This document shows positions 1-8,248 of a DNA stretch of 64,000 nt, one piece after another. Below the pieces are notes generated by a model. The model saw nothing but the letters and a program-made list of their open reading frames with translations. It made no database searches and was not told the origin of the DNA. This DNA is from G965222535 sp965222535 (lineage in GTDB: Bacteria > Pseudomonadota > Gammaproteobacteria > HK1): NCBI GenBank assembly GCA_965222535.1, contig OZ244957.1:1116001-1180000 (forward strand), in the 5' to 3' direction. The position numbers and the translations under genes are program-made. Position 1 is the first letter of the stretch, and each line of letters opens with the position of its first letter.

Positions 1-973
1 GGTGCTCCTTATAAGTTGCCGAGAACTGATGGCTGCCGTCGCCGCGAGCGACAAAAAATAACGCATCCCCCGCTTCGGGGTGCATCACCGCGACAATCGC
101 CGAACGCCCGCTGATGGCGATCGGGGTCGGCGGCAGTCCACGGTGGATATAGGTATTGTACGGCGTATCGCGCCGCAGATCACGGCGCCGCAGATTGCCG
201 TCAAAGCTATCCCCAAGACCATAGATCACCGCAGGATCGGTCTCAAGGCGCATGCGGCGCTTCAAGCGCCGCACAAACACCCCAGCGATTTTCGCGCGCT
301 CCGCCAGCAACGCCGTTTCCTTCTCGATGATCGAGGCAAGAATTAACGCCTCGTAAGGCGTTTTGAGCGGCAGGCTGCGCGCCCGTTGCCGCCATTCCTG
401 CTGCAGCAGATGTTGTAAAGAAGTGTAGGCGCGGCGCAGAAAATCAACATCCGAAAGCCCGCGCGGATAGTGGTACGTCTCGGCCAGAAACAGTCCTTCT
501 GGGTGCTGCTCAGAAGCATTGATAAGCGCTAAGATGTCAGCATGCGGCGTATCAGCAAGGGTGTGTGACAGCGGCTCTTGATCACCCAGCGCCTCCAGCA
601 GCTGCTTAAATGTCCAGCCCTCGACGATAGTGAAGCTGTGTTGGATCACCTCCCCCGAGAGCAGTTTATCCATCAGCTCTTGCGGCGTCGTATCGAGCGC
701 CAACCGGTACTCGCCAGCGCGGATGTGATCGGACTGATTGTGGAAACGCGCATGAAGCATCAACAGCCAACCGTGTTGCAGTACGCCGGCAGCCTCTAAG
801 TCTGCGGCGATGCGATGCAGGTTCGAGCCTAGTGGTACCTCCAAGACCCGCTGGCGCGCATCTGTAAAATTCAGCGGCTGTTGCAACCACTGCTGGTAAT
901 GCACATAAACCCACGCCGCCGCGCCACACAGCAACAACAGCGCGACCATCAGCATGCGATAGATAATGCTCAA
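1..973 (-). CDS. mltG: Endolytic murein transglycosylase MltG, C-terminus beyond window
   Basis: MltG (YceG-like) cleaves nascent peptidoglycan strands at the inner membrane and sets glycan length. About 324 codons are visible and the gene runs off the left edge, so its 3' end is missing. A single membrane segment lies near residues 5-22. The family signature with the catalytic glutamate (IIEKET, about residue 216) and the later NTYIHRGLPPTPIA block (about residue 275) are both present. I chose the TTG at 973 because an AGAGGAAG ribosome site lies 5-6 bases upstream; an ATG at 955 is the alternative. In many gammaproteobacteria tmk follows mltG, which would be off-window. The identification is secure; the start is less so. 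Confidence 0.93.
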   Translation of the reverse strand, partial: MSIIYRMLMVALLLLCGAAAWVYVHYQQWLQQPLNFTDARQRVLEVPLGSNLHRIAADLEAAGVLQHGWLLMLHARFHNQSDHIRAGEYRLALDTTPQELMDKLLSGEVIQHSFTIVEGWTFKQLLEALGDQEPLSHTLADTPHADILALINASEQHPEGLFLAETYHYPRGLSDVDFLRRAYTSLQHLLQQEWRQRARSLPLKTPYEALILASIIEKETALLAERAKIAGVFVRRLKRRMRLETDPAVIYGLGDSFDGNLRRRDLRRDTPYNTYIHRGLPPTPIAISGRSAIVAVMHPEAGDALFFVARGDGSHQFSATYKEH

Positions 974-1247
974 CTGCGCTTCCTCTGTTGATGTCGGATT
1001 TTAAGTTTTCTGACCTTATAATGCCCTTATGGTAGCAAAAATGGAGGGCGCAGCGGTTTCCCTGCAACTGGCTTGGCCTAGCTTCCTGTCAACTTCCGGC
1101 GCAGAATGCGGATTGCGGTTGCAACTACGGTACGACACACCGCCATAAATACCGTCTGGTTATCGCCGGGGTGCCACCGCATCAACCACCCGTGCATCAC
1201 TTCCACCTGAACCTACCAGAACCCTTCCTGAAATATCCCGATAGGGG
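974..1247. other. Intergenic region between mltG and a small membrane protein gene
   Basis: This gap contains the leader of mltG on the minus strand and no convincing reading frame. The sequence near 974-1025 is the only locally AT-rich stretch and could hold the mltG promoter, but I could not pick clear -10 and -35 elements. No RNA gene or terminator was recognised. Confidence 0.4.
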
Positions 1248-1305
1248 CCCCCTCGAAAAGCAAGCCAAGTTAGTTTTCCGGGCACTGCGGGGCTTGTACT
1301 ATTGG
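1248..1305 (+). repeat. Partial copy of the dispersed CCTCGAAAA repeat (hairpin end)
   Basis: This is the left, palindrome-bearing end of the dispersed repeat: CCCCTCGAAAAGC, then TTAGTTTTCCGGG, then TGCGGGGCTTGT and CTATTGG. The interior that normally follows (GGTTATAAATCAACGG) is absent. A degenerate right end lies about 280 bases further on at 1584-1624, with a small membrane protein gene between them. Confidence 0.6.
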
Positions 1306-1313
1306 TACCCGAT

Positions 1314-1535
1314 ATGAAGAGTAGACTTTTAGAGTGGAGCGGGGTAATAACCGCGATCGTTTACGCTTTATTGGTGTCGTTTAATATCGGGGCAGAGTTC
1401 CTAGCTTTTTTTTTACTGCTTTTTTCGGCAGTATGTATCGGGTTATGGGCGTATCTGGGCAACCATAAAGGGATCTTGTGGTTACAATTATTTTACGCGG
1501 CGGCGGGAGTGATTGGGATGATCCGGTGGTTTTGA
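1314..1535 (+). CDS. Small hydrophobic membrane protein, function unknown
   Basis: This 73-residue reading frame (77 if the TTG at 1302 is used) is almost entirely hydrophobic, with two to three predicted membrane segments: roughly residues 8-26 and 31-47, and a weaker one near 55-70 ending in IRWF. The pattern resembles short DUF6552-type membrane proteins, but I do not recognise a specific function. There is no strong ribosome site before either start. The gene sits between two halves of a dispersed repeat (1248-1305 and 1584-1624), so its presence here may be the result of an insertion. It is about 110 bases upstream of mobA on the same strand. The composition argues that it is real coding sequence. 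Confidence 0.5.
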   Translation: MKSRLLEWSGVITAIVYALLVSFNIGAEFLAFFLLLFSAVCIGLWAYLGNHKGILWLQLFYAAAGVIGMIRWF

Positions 1536-1583
1536 ACGGTCACCTGAAGGGAATCCGTATGCCCTCCGACCAGAGGGATACTT

Positions 1584-1624
1584 GCTTCCTCCAAAACCCA
1601 TCCTATGCAAGGCTTTTCAAGGCC
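1584..1624 (+). repeat. Degenerate right end of the dispersed repeat
   Basis: The stretch reads CTTCCTCCAAAACCCATCC, then GGCTTTTCAAGG, close to the family right end (CTTCCCCCAAACCCCCATCC then TTTTTCGAGG). It is probably the partner of the left end at 1248-1305. It ends about 23 bases before mobA. Confidence 0.45.
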
Positions 1625-1647
1625 CTTCAGCCTAAAGGCAGGCGTTT

Positions 1648-2262
1648 ATGCTAAGCGACTATCCGCGCCAGCAGATTAGCGGGGTGATTCTTGCGGGCGG
1701 GCGGGCGCGCCGCATGGCGGGAGAAGACAAGGGGTTGGTGTGGCTGGCTGGTCGCCCGATGATCAGCTATGCGGTAGCCGCGTTGGCACCACAAACCGCA
1801 CGGTTATTGATCAACGCCAATCGCAATCAGCAGCGTTATGCTGAGATCACGGGGTGTGAGGTTATCGCGGATACGGTAACGGGGTTCGCCGGCCCCTTGG
1901 CAGGGATGCTTTGCGCCCTGCAAACCTGCGATAGTCGCTATCTGCTGTGCGCCCCCTGCGACTGCCCACTCATGCCAGCCGACCTCGGACTGCGGCTATT
2001 TAGCGCACTGGCAGAAGAAGACGCCGAGATCAGCGTCGTCCATGATAGTGAGCGCTCACAACCGGTTTTTTCTCTGATCCAGGCCCAGCTGCAAGATAGT
2101 CTCGCCGCTTATCTGGCATCGGGTGAAAAAAAAATTGACCGGTGGTATCAACAGCACCGTCTTGCTTATGCCGATTTTTCCGACGCGATGACAGCCTTTC
2201 AGAACGTTAACACAATCGCTGAATGTAAGGCCATGGCGGCGCGTCTGAAGCAAAATGCCTGA
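1648..2262 (+). CDS. mobA: Molybdenum cofactor guanylyltransferase MobA
   Basis: MobA transfers GMP from GTP to molybdopterin to make the bis-MGD form of the cofactor used by DMSO-reductase-family enzymes; it acts in the cytoplasm. The 204-residue product has the usual family length. It opens with the nucleotide-binding loop GVILAGGRARRMAGEDKG (residues 12-29), followed by a GPLAGML segment and the metal-site motif APCDCPLMP (about residues 110-118; PCD is usual in this family). The ATG at 1648 is the only sensible start. It appears monocistronic. No molybdoenzyme is encoded in the window. Confidence 0.93.
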   Translation: MLSDYPRQQISGVILAGGRARRMAGEDKGLVWLAGRPMISYAVAALAPQTARLLINANRNQQRYAEITGCEVIADTVTGFAGPLAGMLCALQTCDSRYLLCAPCDCPLMPADLGLRLFSALAEEDAEISVVHDSERSQPVFSLIQAQLQDSLAAYLASGEKKIDRWYQQHRLAYADFSDAMTAFQNVNTIAECKAMAARLKQNA

Positions 2263-2454
2263 TGCGCCCTGATAAACAAACCGGCGTTGGTACCACACCT
2301 CGGGTTCGCCGCTTAAACGGTACCGGGGGAGACACCGGGATTAGTCGCCCTTGTTGACCTCAACCAATGCCTTTGCCACAAACCTCAAACCCAACCACTC
2401 CAGTATGCTTTGCGGCGTCATGGATTGGCTTTGGCGGCACCCGCTGACCTTGGT

Positions 2455-2889
2455 TCAGCGTGGGATAGCGGCGCGGGCAAGGGTGTCAGCGTGCTCGTTG
2501 CCCACGTTGCCAGCGTGTCCTTTGACCCAGATCCATTCAATCCGCCGGTTGCACGTGAGGGCCTCTAGGGTTTGCCATAAGTCTTGATTTTTCACCGGTC
2601 GCTTATGGGCGGTACGCCAGTTGCGTACCTTCCACTGTGGCAGCCACCGCATGATGCCGTCGCGGACATACGTTGAATCAGTGTAAATTTGTAGATCGCA
2701 GTTGCGTTTCAGTGCTTCCAAGCTGCGGATCACAGCGGTCAGTTCCATGCGGTTGTTGGTTGTCAGGGGCTCGCCGCCGGACAAGCTGCGCTGGTGTTCG
2801 CCATAGCACAGCAGGACGCCCCAGCCACCAGGCCCCGGGTTGCCGCTACAAGCACCGTCGGTATAGATCTGAACCTGTTGGGTGTTCAT
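2455..2889 (-). CDS. rnhA: Ribonuclease HI
   Basis: RNase HI cuts the RNA strand of RNA-DNA hybrids, removing R-loops and primers. From the ATG at 2889 the product is 144 residues, the usual size; a longer frame reaching 2979 overlaps the upstream gene and is not needed. The family signature is clear: IYTDGACSGNPGPGGWG at the start (first Asp), NNRMELTAVI (catalytic Glu), IYTDSTYV (second Asp) and HAGNVGNEHADTLA (last Asp). It lies directly downstream of a yafS-like methyltransferase gene, the order seen in enterobacteria (yafS, rnhA, dnaQ), but no dnaQ follows here. Confidence 0.95.
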   Translation of the reverse strand: MNTQQVQIYTDGACSGNPGPGGWGVLLCYGEHQRSLSGGEPLTTNNRMELTAVIRSLEALKRNCDLQIYTDSTYVRDGIMRWLPQWKVRNWRTAHKRPVKNQDLWQTLEALTCNRRIEWIWVKGHAGNVGNEHADTLARAAIPR

Positions 2890-2957
2890 TTTGCACCATA
2901 AAGGGTGCGCTGCGGCGCTGCCCAAGTGGGCCGGTTTCGCTTCATGGTCGTGCAGCT

Positions 2958-3761
2958 CTAGTGGGGCGACGCTGGACAACGACCGGCAGCGGTCGCCAGA
3001 TCGAGGTCGTGGTGCTTGTTGCGTTGGCGGCGTAAAAAGGGAGAAAGCGGCAGACTACGCTTGTGCGCCAGCACACAGTACACCGCAGCGCCAGGGCATT
3101 GCAGGCGCTGCGCGTAATGCTCCAACCAGCGCAACTGTTCAAACGCCGCCCGGCTCGCCAGCGGCGGACGGTAGCAGCAGCGCCGAATGGAAACGCATTT
3201 GAAACCCGCACTGCTAAGCCACTGTTGCAACCGGTGGAGGCTGACGAAACGCGCCTGCTGCGGCAGCGGCGCAGTCGGACGCAACCGTTGCCACCAGCGC
3301 CACAGGACGAACAGGCTAAATGGAGTAAAGCCGCAGATAATCATATATCCATCGTCGGTGAGGATGCGCTCGATCTCGCGCAATAAGGACAATGGCTGGT
3401 TGATGCATTCGAGAATATGGGGTAACAGCACGAGATCGATGGTGGAGCTGCTGATCGGCAGTGCCAGCGGATCAGTAATGGCGAGCGGCATGCCGTTGCT
3501 GTCACCACTCTCTGGCAAGGTGAGTAACGCCGCAGGTGTTTCTGGTTCAAGCACTGCACGGTAGCAGGTGCCACTCGGCGGTAAGCGGAGTGCTCTCCCA
3601 AAATGACCCATTTGTAACGTATAATTTCCGTCGGTAACAGCGATCAAGGCGTTGACGTGATCCACCTCGGCATGCAGCATGCGCGCGCCAGCACCGTGTG
3701 TCAGCCACGCCGATAGAGGTTCACGGTGCATACCGTGGTTTCCCTGAACCGATCTGGACAT
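2958..3761 (-). CDS. SAM-dependent methyltransferase, YafS-like
   Basis: This is a class I methyltransferase domain protein of 267 residues. The glycine-rich SAM loop is poorly conserved: the N-terminal region has GRALRLPPSGTCYRAVLEPE. The motif around ISSSTIDLVLLPHILECI (post-I/IV region) and the following LREIERILTDDGYMIICGFTP are typical of the Methyltransf_11 group found next to rnhA and gloB in gammaproteobacteria. The substrate is unknown. I chose the ATG at 3761 because GAGGTGAG lies about 8 bases upstream; a GTG at 3773 is possible. The gap to rnhA is 68 bases. Confidence 0.8.
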   Translation of the reverse strand: MSRSVQGNHGMHREPLSAWLTHGAGARMLHAEVDHVNALIAVTDGNYTLQMGHFGRALRLPPSGTCYRAVLEPETPAALLTLPESGDSNGMPLAITDPLALPISSSTIDLVLLPHILECINQPLSLLREIERILTDDGYMIICGFTPFSLFVLWRWWQRLRPTAPLPQQARFVSLHRLQQWLSSAGFKCVSIRRCCYRPPLASRAAFEQLRWLEHYAQRLQCPGAAVYCVLAHKRSLPLSPFLRRQRNKHHDLDLATAAGRCPASPH

Positions 3762-4093
3762 AACCCAACTCACCTCACAATAGACAGCATCTGGTAAAAC
3801 GCGAGTATTCTAACCGCTGCGGCGATTTTATGAACCTAAGTTGATTGCTATCCCAAGGAATAACACATACTTTATGGGACGCGCCAAAAGGTTTGCCGGC
3901 GCGGAAGTCATCGTCTCACCCGGCACCGTGGAGCGTGCTTGGCCCTGCAACGTTGCGCCGCGGACGCGAGTTCTTCGTTCCCACTACACTGGCACCCCTA
4001 GCTGGCTTCTCCGCTTTTGATGATCCACCCTTGCAAAGGCAAGCGGCTCATTGCGCCGATAAGCACTGCTCAAACACCTCTTCTTCCTCCAAC
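3762..4093. other. Intergenic region upstream of the yafS-like gene
   Basis: This GC-rich stretch holds only chance reading frames with no domain I recognise. Its 3' part (about 3995-4050) may be the decayed left half of the dispersed repeat whose right half follows at 4094-4198. Confidence 0.35.
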
Positions 4094-4198
4094 GGGGTGT
4101 CTTATTTGAGAAAGAGGTTATAAATCAGCGGCTTAGGTTAAAGCCGAGCGTGCCCATTTCCCCCATCCTCATCCCGTTAAAGTTTTTCGGCGTTCCCC
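4094..4198 (+). repeat. Degenerate copy of the dispersed repeat, interior and right end
   Basis: The order of landmarks matches the family: GGGGTGTCTTATTTGAGAAAG, GGTTATAAATCAGCGGCTTA, then CATTTCCCCCATCCTCATCC and AGTTTTTCGGCG. Substitutions throughout suggest an old copy. Confidence 0.6.
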
Positions 4199-4431
4199 GC
4201 TGGTATTCCGATAGGGCCTTAGGTATCGCTGTTGTTTATTTCTTCCAGAGCCCCTTGGCAGTAAGCGAATCTTGAAAACCATGGGGTTCTGCCCGCCATC
4301 TTTGGGTTCCCGATCTCGCAAAGCGCCAGCGCGCAGATGGGATAGACAAAGTTGACAGGAGGCAGGCTTATGGCAGATAGGCCTGCCAAGACAGCGTCGA
4401 TAGCCAATCCGCTGGGGGGTACTTTCCCCCT

Positions 4432-5211
4432 TCAGCCCAGTGCATCAGAGCGGTGCGCATCGAGTTGCGTCAACACTTCAACGCCATCATCGGTTACCGC
4501 GACTGTGTGCTCCCATTGGGCCGACAGGCTACGGTCCTTGGTGACCACCGTCCACCCATCTTGCAGCAGTTTGACGTAGCGTTTACCGGCATTCAACATG
4601 GGCTCTATGGTGAACGTCATACCGCTGACCAGACGTTCCCGGGTGTGCGGTTCGCCGTAATGCAATACCTGCGGCGGCTCGTGGAAGTTGCGCCCGATGC
4701 CGTGACCACAGTACTCGCGGACGACCGAGTAATGGTGGCTTTCGGCATAGCTCTGGATAGCGCAGCCGACATCCCCCAGATGGATCCCTGGGCGTACCAT
4801 GTCGATGCCGATCCACATCGCCTCGTAGGCTGTCTGGCACAGCCGCTTGGCCATCGGCGTTGGGCTGCCGACGTACATCATGCGGCTGGTATCGCCATGA
4901 AATCCGTCCTTGATAACGGTCACATCAATATTAACGATGTCGCCCGCTTTGAGCTTGCGCTCGCTGGGGATCCCGTGACATACCTGTTGATTGATCGAGG
5001 TACAAATCGACTTCGGGAAACCGCGGTAGTTCAGCGGCGCTGGAATGGCTTGCTGCACGTTAACGATGTAATCATGGCATCGCTGATCAAGCTCAGCGGT
5101 ACTAATCCCAGGTTGCACATACGGCGCGATCATGCGTAACACCTCGGCGGCCAAACCACCGGCGATGCGCATTTTTTCCATCTCAGCAGGATCTTTCAGC
5201 GTATAAGCCAT
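4432..5211 (-). CDS. map: Methionine aminopeptidase, type I
   Basis: Map removes the initiator methionine from nascent proteins when the second residue is small. The 259-residue product has the length of bacterial type Ia enzymes. All five metal ligands are visible: Asp in VNIDVTV, Asp in GDTSRM, His in GHGIGR, Glu in FTIEPM and Glu in WEHTVAV. A longer frame starts at 5298, but the family start corresponds to the ATG at 5211 (MAYTLKDPAEMEKM). A perfect hairpin lies in the leader at 5243-5263. rpsB, the usual neighbour, is not adjacent. Confidence 0.95.
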   Translation of the reverse strand: MAYTLKDPAEMEKMRIAGGLAAEVLRMIAPYVQPGISTAELDQRCHDYIVNVQQAIPAPLNYRGFPKSICTSINQQVCHGIPSERKLKAGDIVNIDVTVIKDGFHGDTSRMMYVGSPTPMAKRLCQTAYEAMWIGIDMVRPGIHLGDVGCAIQSYAESHHYSVVREYCGHGIGRNFHEPPQVLHYGEPHTRERLVSGMTFTIEPMLNAGKRYVKLLQDGWTVVTKDRSLSAQWEHTVAVTDDGVEVLTQLDAHRSDALG

Positions 5212-5242
5212 GTGTCGCTTCAGATGATGGGCGGGGGAACTC

Positions 5243-5263
5243 CCCTCTCCCTCTGGGAGAGGG
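5243..5263. repeat. Perfect 9-bp stem hairpin in the map leader
   Basis: CCCTCTCCC and GGGAGAGGG flank a three-base loop. It lies about 32 bases upstream of the map start codon, so it could affect map mRNA. Short hairpins of this composition recur in many bacterial genomes. There is no T-run, so it is unlikely to be an intrinsic terminator. Confidence 0.5.
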
Positions 5264-5462
5264 CCGAAGGGCATTGGTTCTAACTGGGTGCCGTGCATTT
5301 TGTGTAGCTTGGCACTCTGGGATAACTTCGTTTATTGCTTCTGGCTGTAGTAAGGATTGGTTATACCCTCTTCCTGTATCTCCGAGCAGCATGAGTATAA
5401 ATTATTGTTTTTTTTAATGTTTAATCGAGTACAGCGGCGACTGCTTGACAGCGGCTTATGGC

Positions 5463-5607
5463 ATCCCGAAAAACCAGCTTCGCAAGCTTTTCGCAGTGCA
5501 TTATGGGGCTTTTTATTGGTTAATGATTATTTATCAACGGCTTACGCTACAGGTGAGCGTGCTCCTTCCCCCACCCTCCATCCCGTTGATGGTTTTTCGA
5601 GGCTTCC
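5463..5607 (+). mobile_element. Dispersed MITE-like repeat, subtype A, full copy
   Basis: A complete copy about 145 bases long: a palindromic left end (CCCGAAAAACCAGCTTCGCA then AGCTTTTCG), GGGGCTTTTTATTGG, TTATCAACGGCTTACGCTAC, CTTCCCCCACCCTCCATCCC and finally GGTTTTTCGAGG. It abuts the glcF stop codon (5608-5610), so it lies immediately downstream of the glc gene and could end its transcript. No clear target duplication. Confidence 0.75.
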
Positions 5608-6837
5608 TTATTTTAATTTGACAAGCTTCTTATCGACCAGCTCTATCCAATGGTACACCGGCACCTCAGCCTCGCGTGCGAGGTGCAGCAGGCAGCCAAT
5701 ATTGGCAGTTGCGATGGCGCTTGGCCGGGATGCTTGCAGGGCTGTCAGCTTGTTTTTCAGCAGTTGCTTGGAAAACGCTGGTTGCAGGATGGAGTAAGTA
5801 CCGGCTGAGCCGCAGCAAAGGTGTGCATCGGCGACCGGCGTCAGCCGATAACCGGCCTGTTGCAACAGTGTTTCAACGTTGCCGCGGATCTGCTGAGCGT
5901 GTTGCAGGGTGCAGGGCGAATGGAACACAATCGCTGATTCGCTGCTGGTATCAAACGACAGGTTGGTGTTGCGGTATAAGGTCTCAGACAGATCGCGCAC
6001 CAGCGCCGAGATGCGTTTGGCTTTGGCGGCATACTGCGGATCGTCAGCGAGCAGCGCACCGTATTGTTTGACCATCGCCGCGCAGGCGCTAGAGGTGATC
6101 GTGATCGATTCAGCACCTGCTTCAATACGCGACCACCACGCATCAATGTTGTGGCGCATCTGTGCTAAAGCACCTTCGGTTGCGCGCAGATGGTGTTTGA
6201 TCGCGCCACAGCAATCGATCTCGGGCACGTTGACAAGGGTAATGCCAGCCTGATCCAGCACCCGCGCCGCGGCGCTGTTGATCCGCGGGGCGACGACCGA
6301 TTGTACGCAACCGCCCAGCGTCAGAGTTTGTCGCCCATGCGTGCGCCGCGGCCACGCTTTTGCCGCGGTCCGCCGTGCCGAAGGAATCATCGCCGCCAGT
6401 TTGGGCGGCAGGATCGGCGCGAAGAAGCGCCCCAAGGCGAACAACGGAGCAAAGCGTTTGGGCGAGCTGAGGCAAGTTTGCAACAACCAGTAACGCAGGC
6501 GAGCAGTAACCGAGCGAGCGGCTATGGTGTCGATATGATCGCGCCCGATCTCCAGCAAGCGCCCGAATGGCACTCCAGACGGGCAGGTCGTCTCGCAGGC
6601 GCGGCAGTCGAGGCAGCGGTCCAGATGGGTGCGCGTGTGTACCGAGGCCACGTCGGTTTCCAACGCCTGCTTGATCAGATAGATGCGCCCGCGCGGTCCA
6701 TCCAATTCGTTGCCGTTCAACAGGTAGGTCGGGCAGGTGGCGTTGCACAGACCGCAATGCACACACTTGCGGATGATCGCATCGGCAGCGCGTACTCGCG
6801 AGGTGGTGACTGCGTCAGTTGGAAAGCGGGTTTGCAT
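5608..6837 (-). CDS. glcF: Glycolate oxidase iron-sulfur subunit GlcF
   Basis: GlcF carries the two [4Fe-4S] clusters that pass electrons from the GlcD flavoprotein to the quinone pool during oxidation of glycolate to glyoxylate. The 409-residue product has two ferredoxin-type motifs, CVHCGLCNATCP (about residues 25-36) and CLDCRACETTCP (about 74-85), and two CCG-domain motifs (IDCCGAIKHH near 200 and HLCCGSAGTY near 335). The start is the ATG at 6837, with a poor ribosome site. Its partners glcE and glcD lie upstream on the same strand, but about 2.5 kb of foreign-looking DNA (6903-9340) now separates glcE from glcF, so glcF may need its own promoter. Confidence 0.93.
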   Translation of the reverse strand: MQTRFPTDAVTTSRVRAADAIIRKCVHCGLCNATCPTYLLNGNELDGPRGRIYLIKQALETDVASVHTRTHLDRCLDCRACETTCPSGVPFGRLLEIGRDHIDTIAARSVTARLRYWLLQTCLSSPKRFAPLFALGRFFAPILPPKLAAMIPSARRTAAKAWPRRTHGRQTLTLGGCVQSVVAPRINSAAARVLDQAGITLVNVPEIDCCGAIKHHLRATEGALAQMRHNIDAWWSRIEAGAESITITSSACAAMVKQYGALLADDPQYAAKAKRISALVRDLSETLYRNTNLSFDTSSESAIVFHSPCTLQHAQQIRGNVETLLQQAGYRLTPVADAHLCCGSAGTYSILQPAFSKQLLKNKLTALQASRPSAIATANIGCLLHLAREAEVPVYHWIELVDKKLVKLK

Positions 6838-6902
6838 TTTTTAACGTGTTGGTAGTGCGAAATGGCTTTGTTTCAAGTGATAAGTGATGGTCTTGTAATA
6901 CG

Positions 6903-7619
6903 TTATTTATAGCTGTTCCGGATCGGCAGAGCTAAACCGCCTTGACGAAGCTCCGCAGAATGATTTTGTTTGAAAGAGTCGGAAGAGATCATATTTATGA
7001 AGCGACGCTGTGACCTTAGAGCTTCATCCAATAAGTCCAGCTTTAGCAAAGACACCAATAACGCACATGTACGAGCTTGGCAGTTGATCGATTTTTGTGG
7101 ATTAAACTCGATATCGGTAAAACCCTTGTAGTCGTATAACCACTTCAGAAAATCCTGATACGGTTTAAGGGCAGAAAGGTATAACCAATCATAGAACGCG
7201 GTTTTTGGTATTAATGGCCATTCCTGCCCAAAGTATTCAAAACGTTTTAGCGGGCCTGATTCCCTTACCCTTGTATCTTTTTTCGCATCTCTACTATTTT
7301 TTTCATATATATCTGTGTAGGGGCCGCCGCTCTCAAATGCCTTGCTTCCTTGATAGGCGGCTTCAAGGCTTATTTTCCCAATATTTGTTTCAATCTTGAG
7401 GCTAAATGCACTCAATCTTTGCCCTAGGGTCTCCTCCGATTTTGTAGATACTTCGAGCAGCGGAGAGAGCCCTTTTATTTTAGCCGCCTCGTGCAGGGCC
7501 GCCACATTTTTTTTCTTTTGTATTGGAGCGAAGCCAGGATTCCATGCGAAATCTAGCAGCACTTCTTCAACTAGGTGCTCGGGCTTTCCGATGGAGATGA
7601 ATACTGGACGTTTAGCCAT
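6903..7619 (-). CDS. DarT1-associated NADAR-family antitoxin (DarG1-like)
   Basis: In the DarTG1 systems the NADAR partner removes ADP-ribose that DarT1 attaches to guanine bases in DNA, so it acts as the antitoxin. The 238-residue product begins MAKRPVFIS and contains LSAFSLKIET, ISLEAAYQGSKAFESGGPYT (about residues 84-103), AFYDWLYLSAL and IEFNPQKSINCQARTCALL (about 172-190). I recognise this arrangement from proteins annotated as NADAR antitoxins next to DarT1. The start overlaps the end of the darT1-like gene by 8 bases (ATGGCTAA), as expected for a coupled pair. The base composition is more AT-rich than the flanking glc genes. The family call rests on motif memory, without a search. Confidence 0.75.
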   Translation of the reverse strand: MAKRPVFISIGKPEHLVEEVLLDFAWNPGFAPIQKKKNVAALHEAAKIKGLSPLLEVSTKSEETLGQRLSAFSLKIETNIGKISLEAAYQGSKAFESGGPYTDIYEKNSRDAKKDTRVRESGPLKRFEYFGQEWPLIPKTAFYDWLYLSALKPYQDFLKWLYDYKGFTDIEFNPQKSINCQARTCALLVSLLKLDLLDEALRSQRRFINMISSDSFKQNHSAELRQGGLALPIRNSYK

Positions 7620-8134
7620 TCTTGAAACCTAATATTTGCTCGATTGGAATAAAATCAGGGATAAGTATTTCTGATTTAATGGCCGCCTGTCGCCTCTCCT
7701 GTATTTCTGGATCTTTCCAATCCAGATATGTAAACAGGACCTCAAAATCGGTATGCTCTTTTGCTTCCTCAGCATTGAGGATAGCGACTCCCGATTTGTT
7801 GGAAACATCAGAGCAGAACCTCACTCCATCACCAAGTAGCACAGAGGATTTGATTTTTAGCCATACTGGATCGGGGCATTCTTCCCTCGTTTTTCGCACG
7901 AAAAAGCATTGGATGGTCATCGACAAAGGCCAAATGCACGTATTCATGTAGTCCCTTAATTCTATCTGCATCATGGCTCCACTTATTACCACCTGGGGCA
8001 GGTATGACAATCCTACGTCGTTCCGCCTCTCTTAGAGAGAGCAGCCCTTGGTGCTCCTTTATCAATTTAATATTTGATCTATCAGTGAAATGCCATACAC
8101 CGTCGAATTTATATTTTTTGAGTATCGTTTCCAT
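7612..8134 (-). pseudogene. DarT1-like DNA ADP-ribosyltransferase toxin, frameshifted
   Basis: DarT enzymes use NAD+ to ADP-ribosylate DNA and block replication, often as an anti-phage response. Read in two frames, the product would be about 173 residues: VWHFTDRSNIKLIKEHQGLL (near residue 13), APGGNKWSHDADRIKG, HLAFVDDHPM, then after the shift DPVWLKI, VRFCSDVSNKSGVAIL and KSEILIPDFIP, whose Glu fits the catalytic position. The break is one extra base in a run of four (GGGG on the plus strand, 7873-7876); removing it restores EGRMPDPVWLK. The ATG at 8134 has an AAGGAG site 7 bases upstream. It may be a true inactivation, a slippage-controlled gene or an assembly error. Confidence 0.75.
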
Positions 8135-8192
8135 TTTATTCTCCTTAATTAAGTTCAACGATTGGGTTCCCTAACGTGGCAGCACGGAACAA

Positions 8193-8248
8193 CTAAGAAT
8201 AGAGGATGGCTACAGACGGATACTCAATGTGCCGGCACGGAATATCTA
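8193..8248. repeat. 56-bp repeat, copy 1, at the edge of AT-rich DNA
   Basis: This segment matches 35617-35672 at 51 of 56 positions in the same orientation. It starts CTAAGAATAGAGGATGGCTA and contains CAATGTGCCGGCACGGAATA. Here it encodes the last residues of the DNA methyltransferase on the minus strand; at the other site it forms the 5' end of a glycosyltransferase frame. Both copies mark the left border of AT-rich genes. Confidence 0.75.

Noticed and set aside
3845..4123. 92-codon open frame on the plus strand
   Set aside because: Composition and lack of any motif suggest a chance frame; part of it overlaps degraded repeat sequence.
4453..5139. 228-codon open frame antisense to map
   Set aside because: It is a mirror of the map gene, whose metal-site motifs are complete on the minus strand.
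7205..7399. Short plus-strand frame inside the NADAR gene
   Set aside because: Antisense of a gene with recognisable family motifs.
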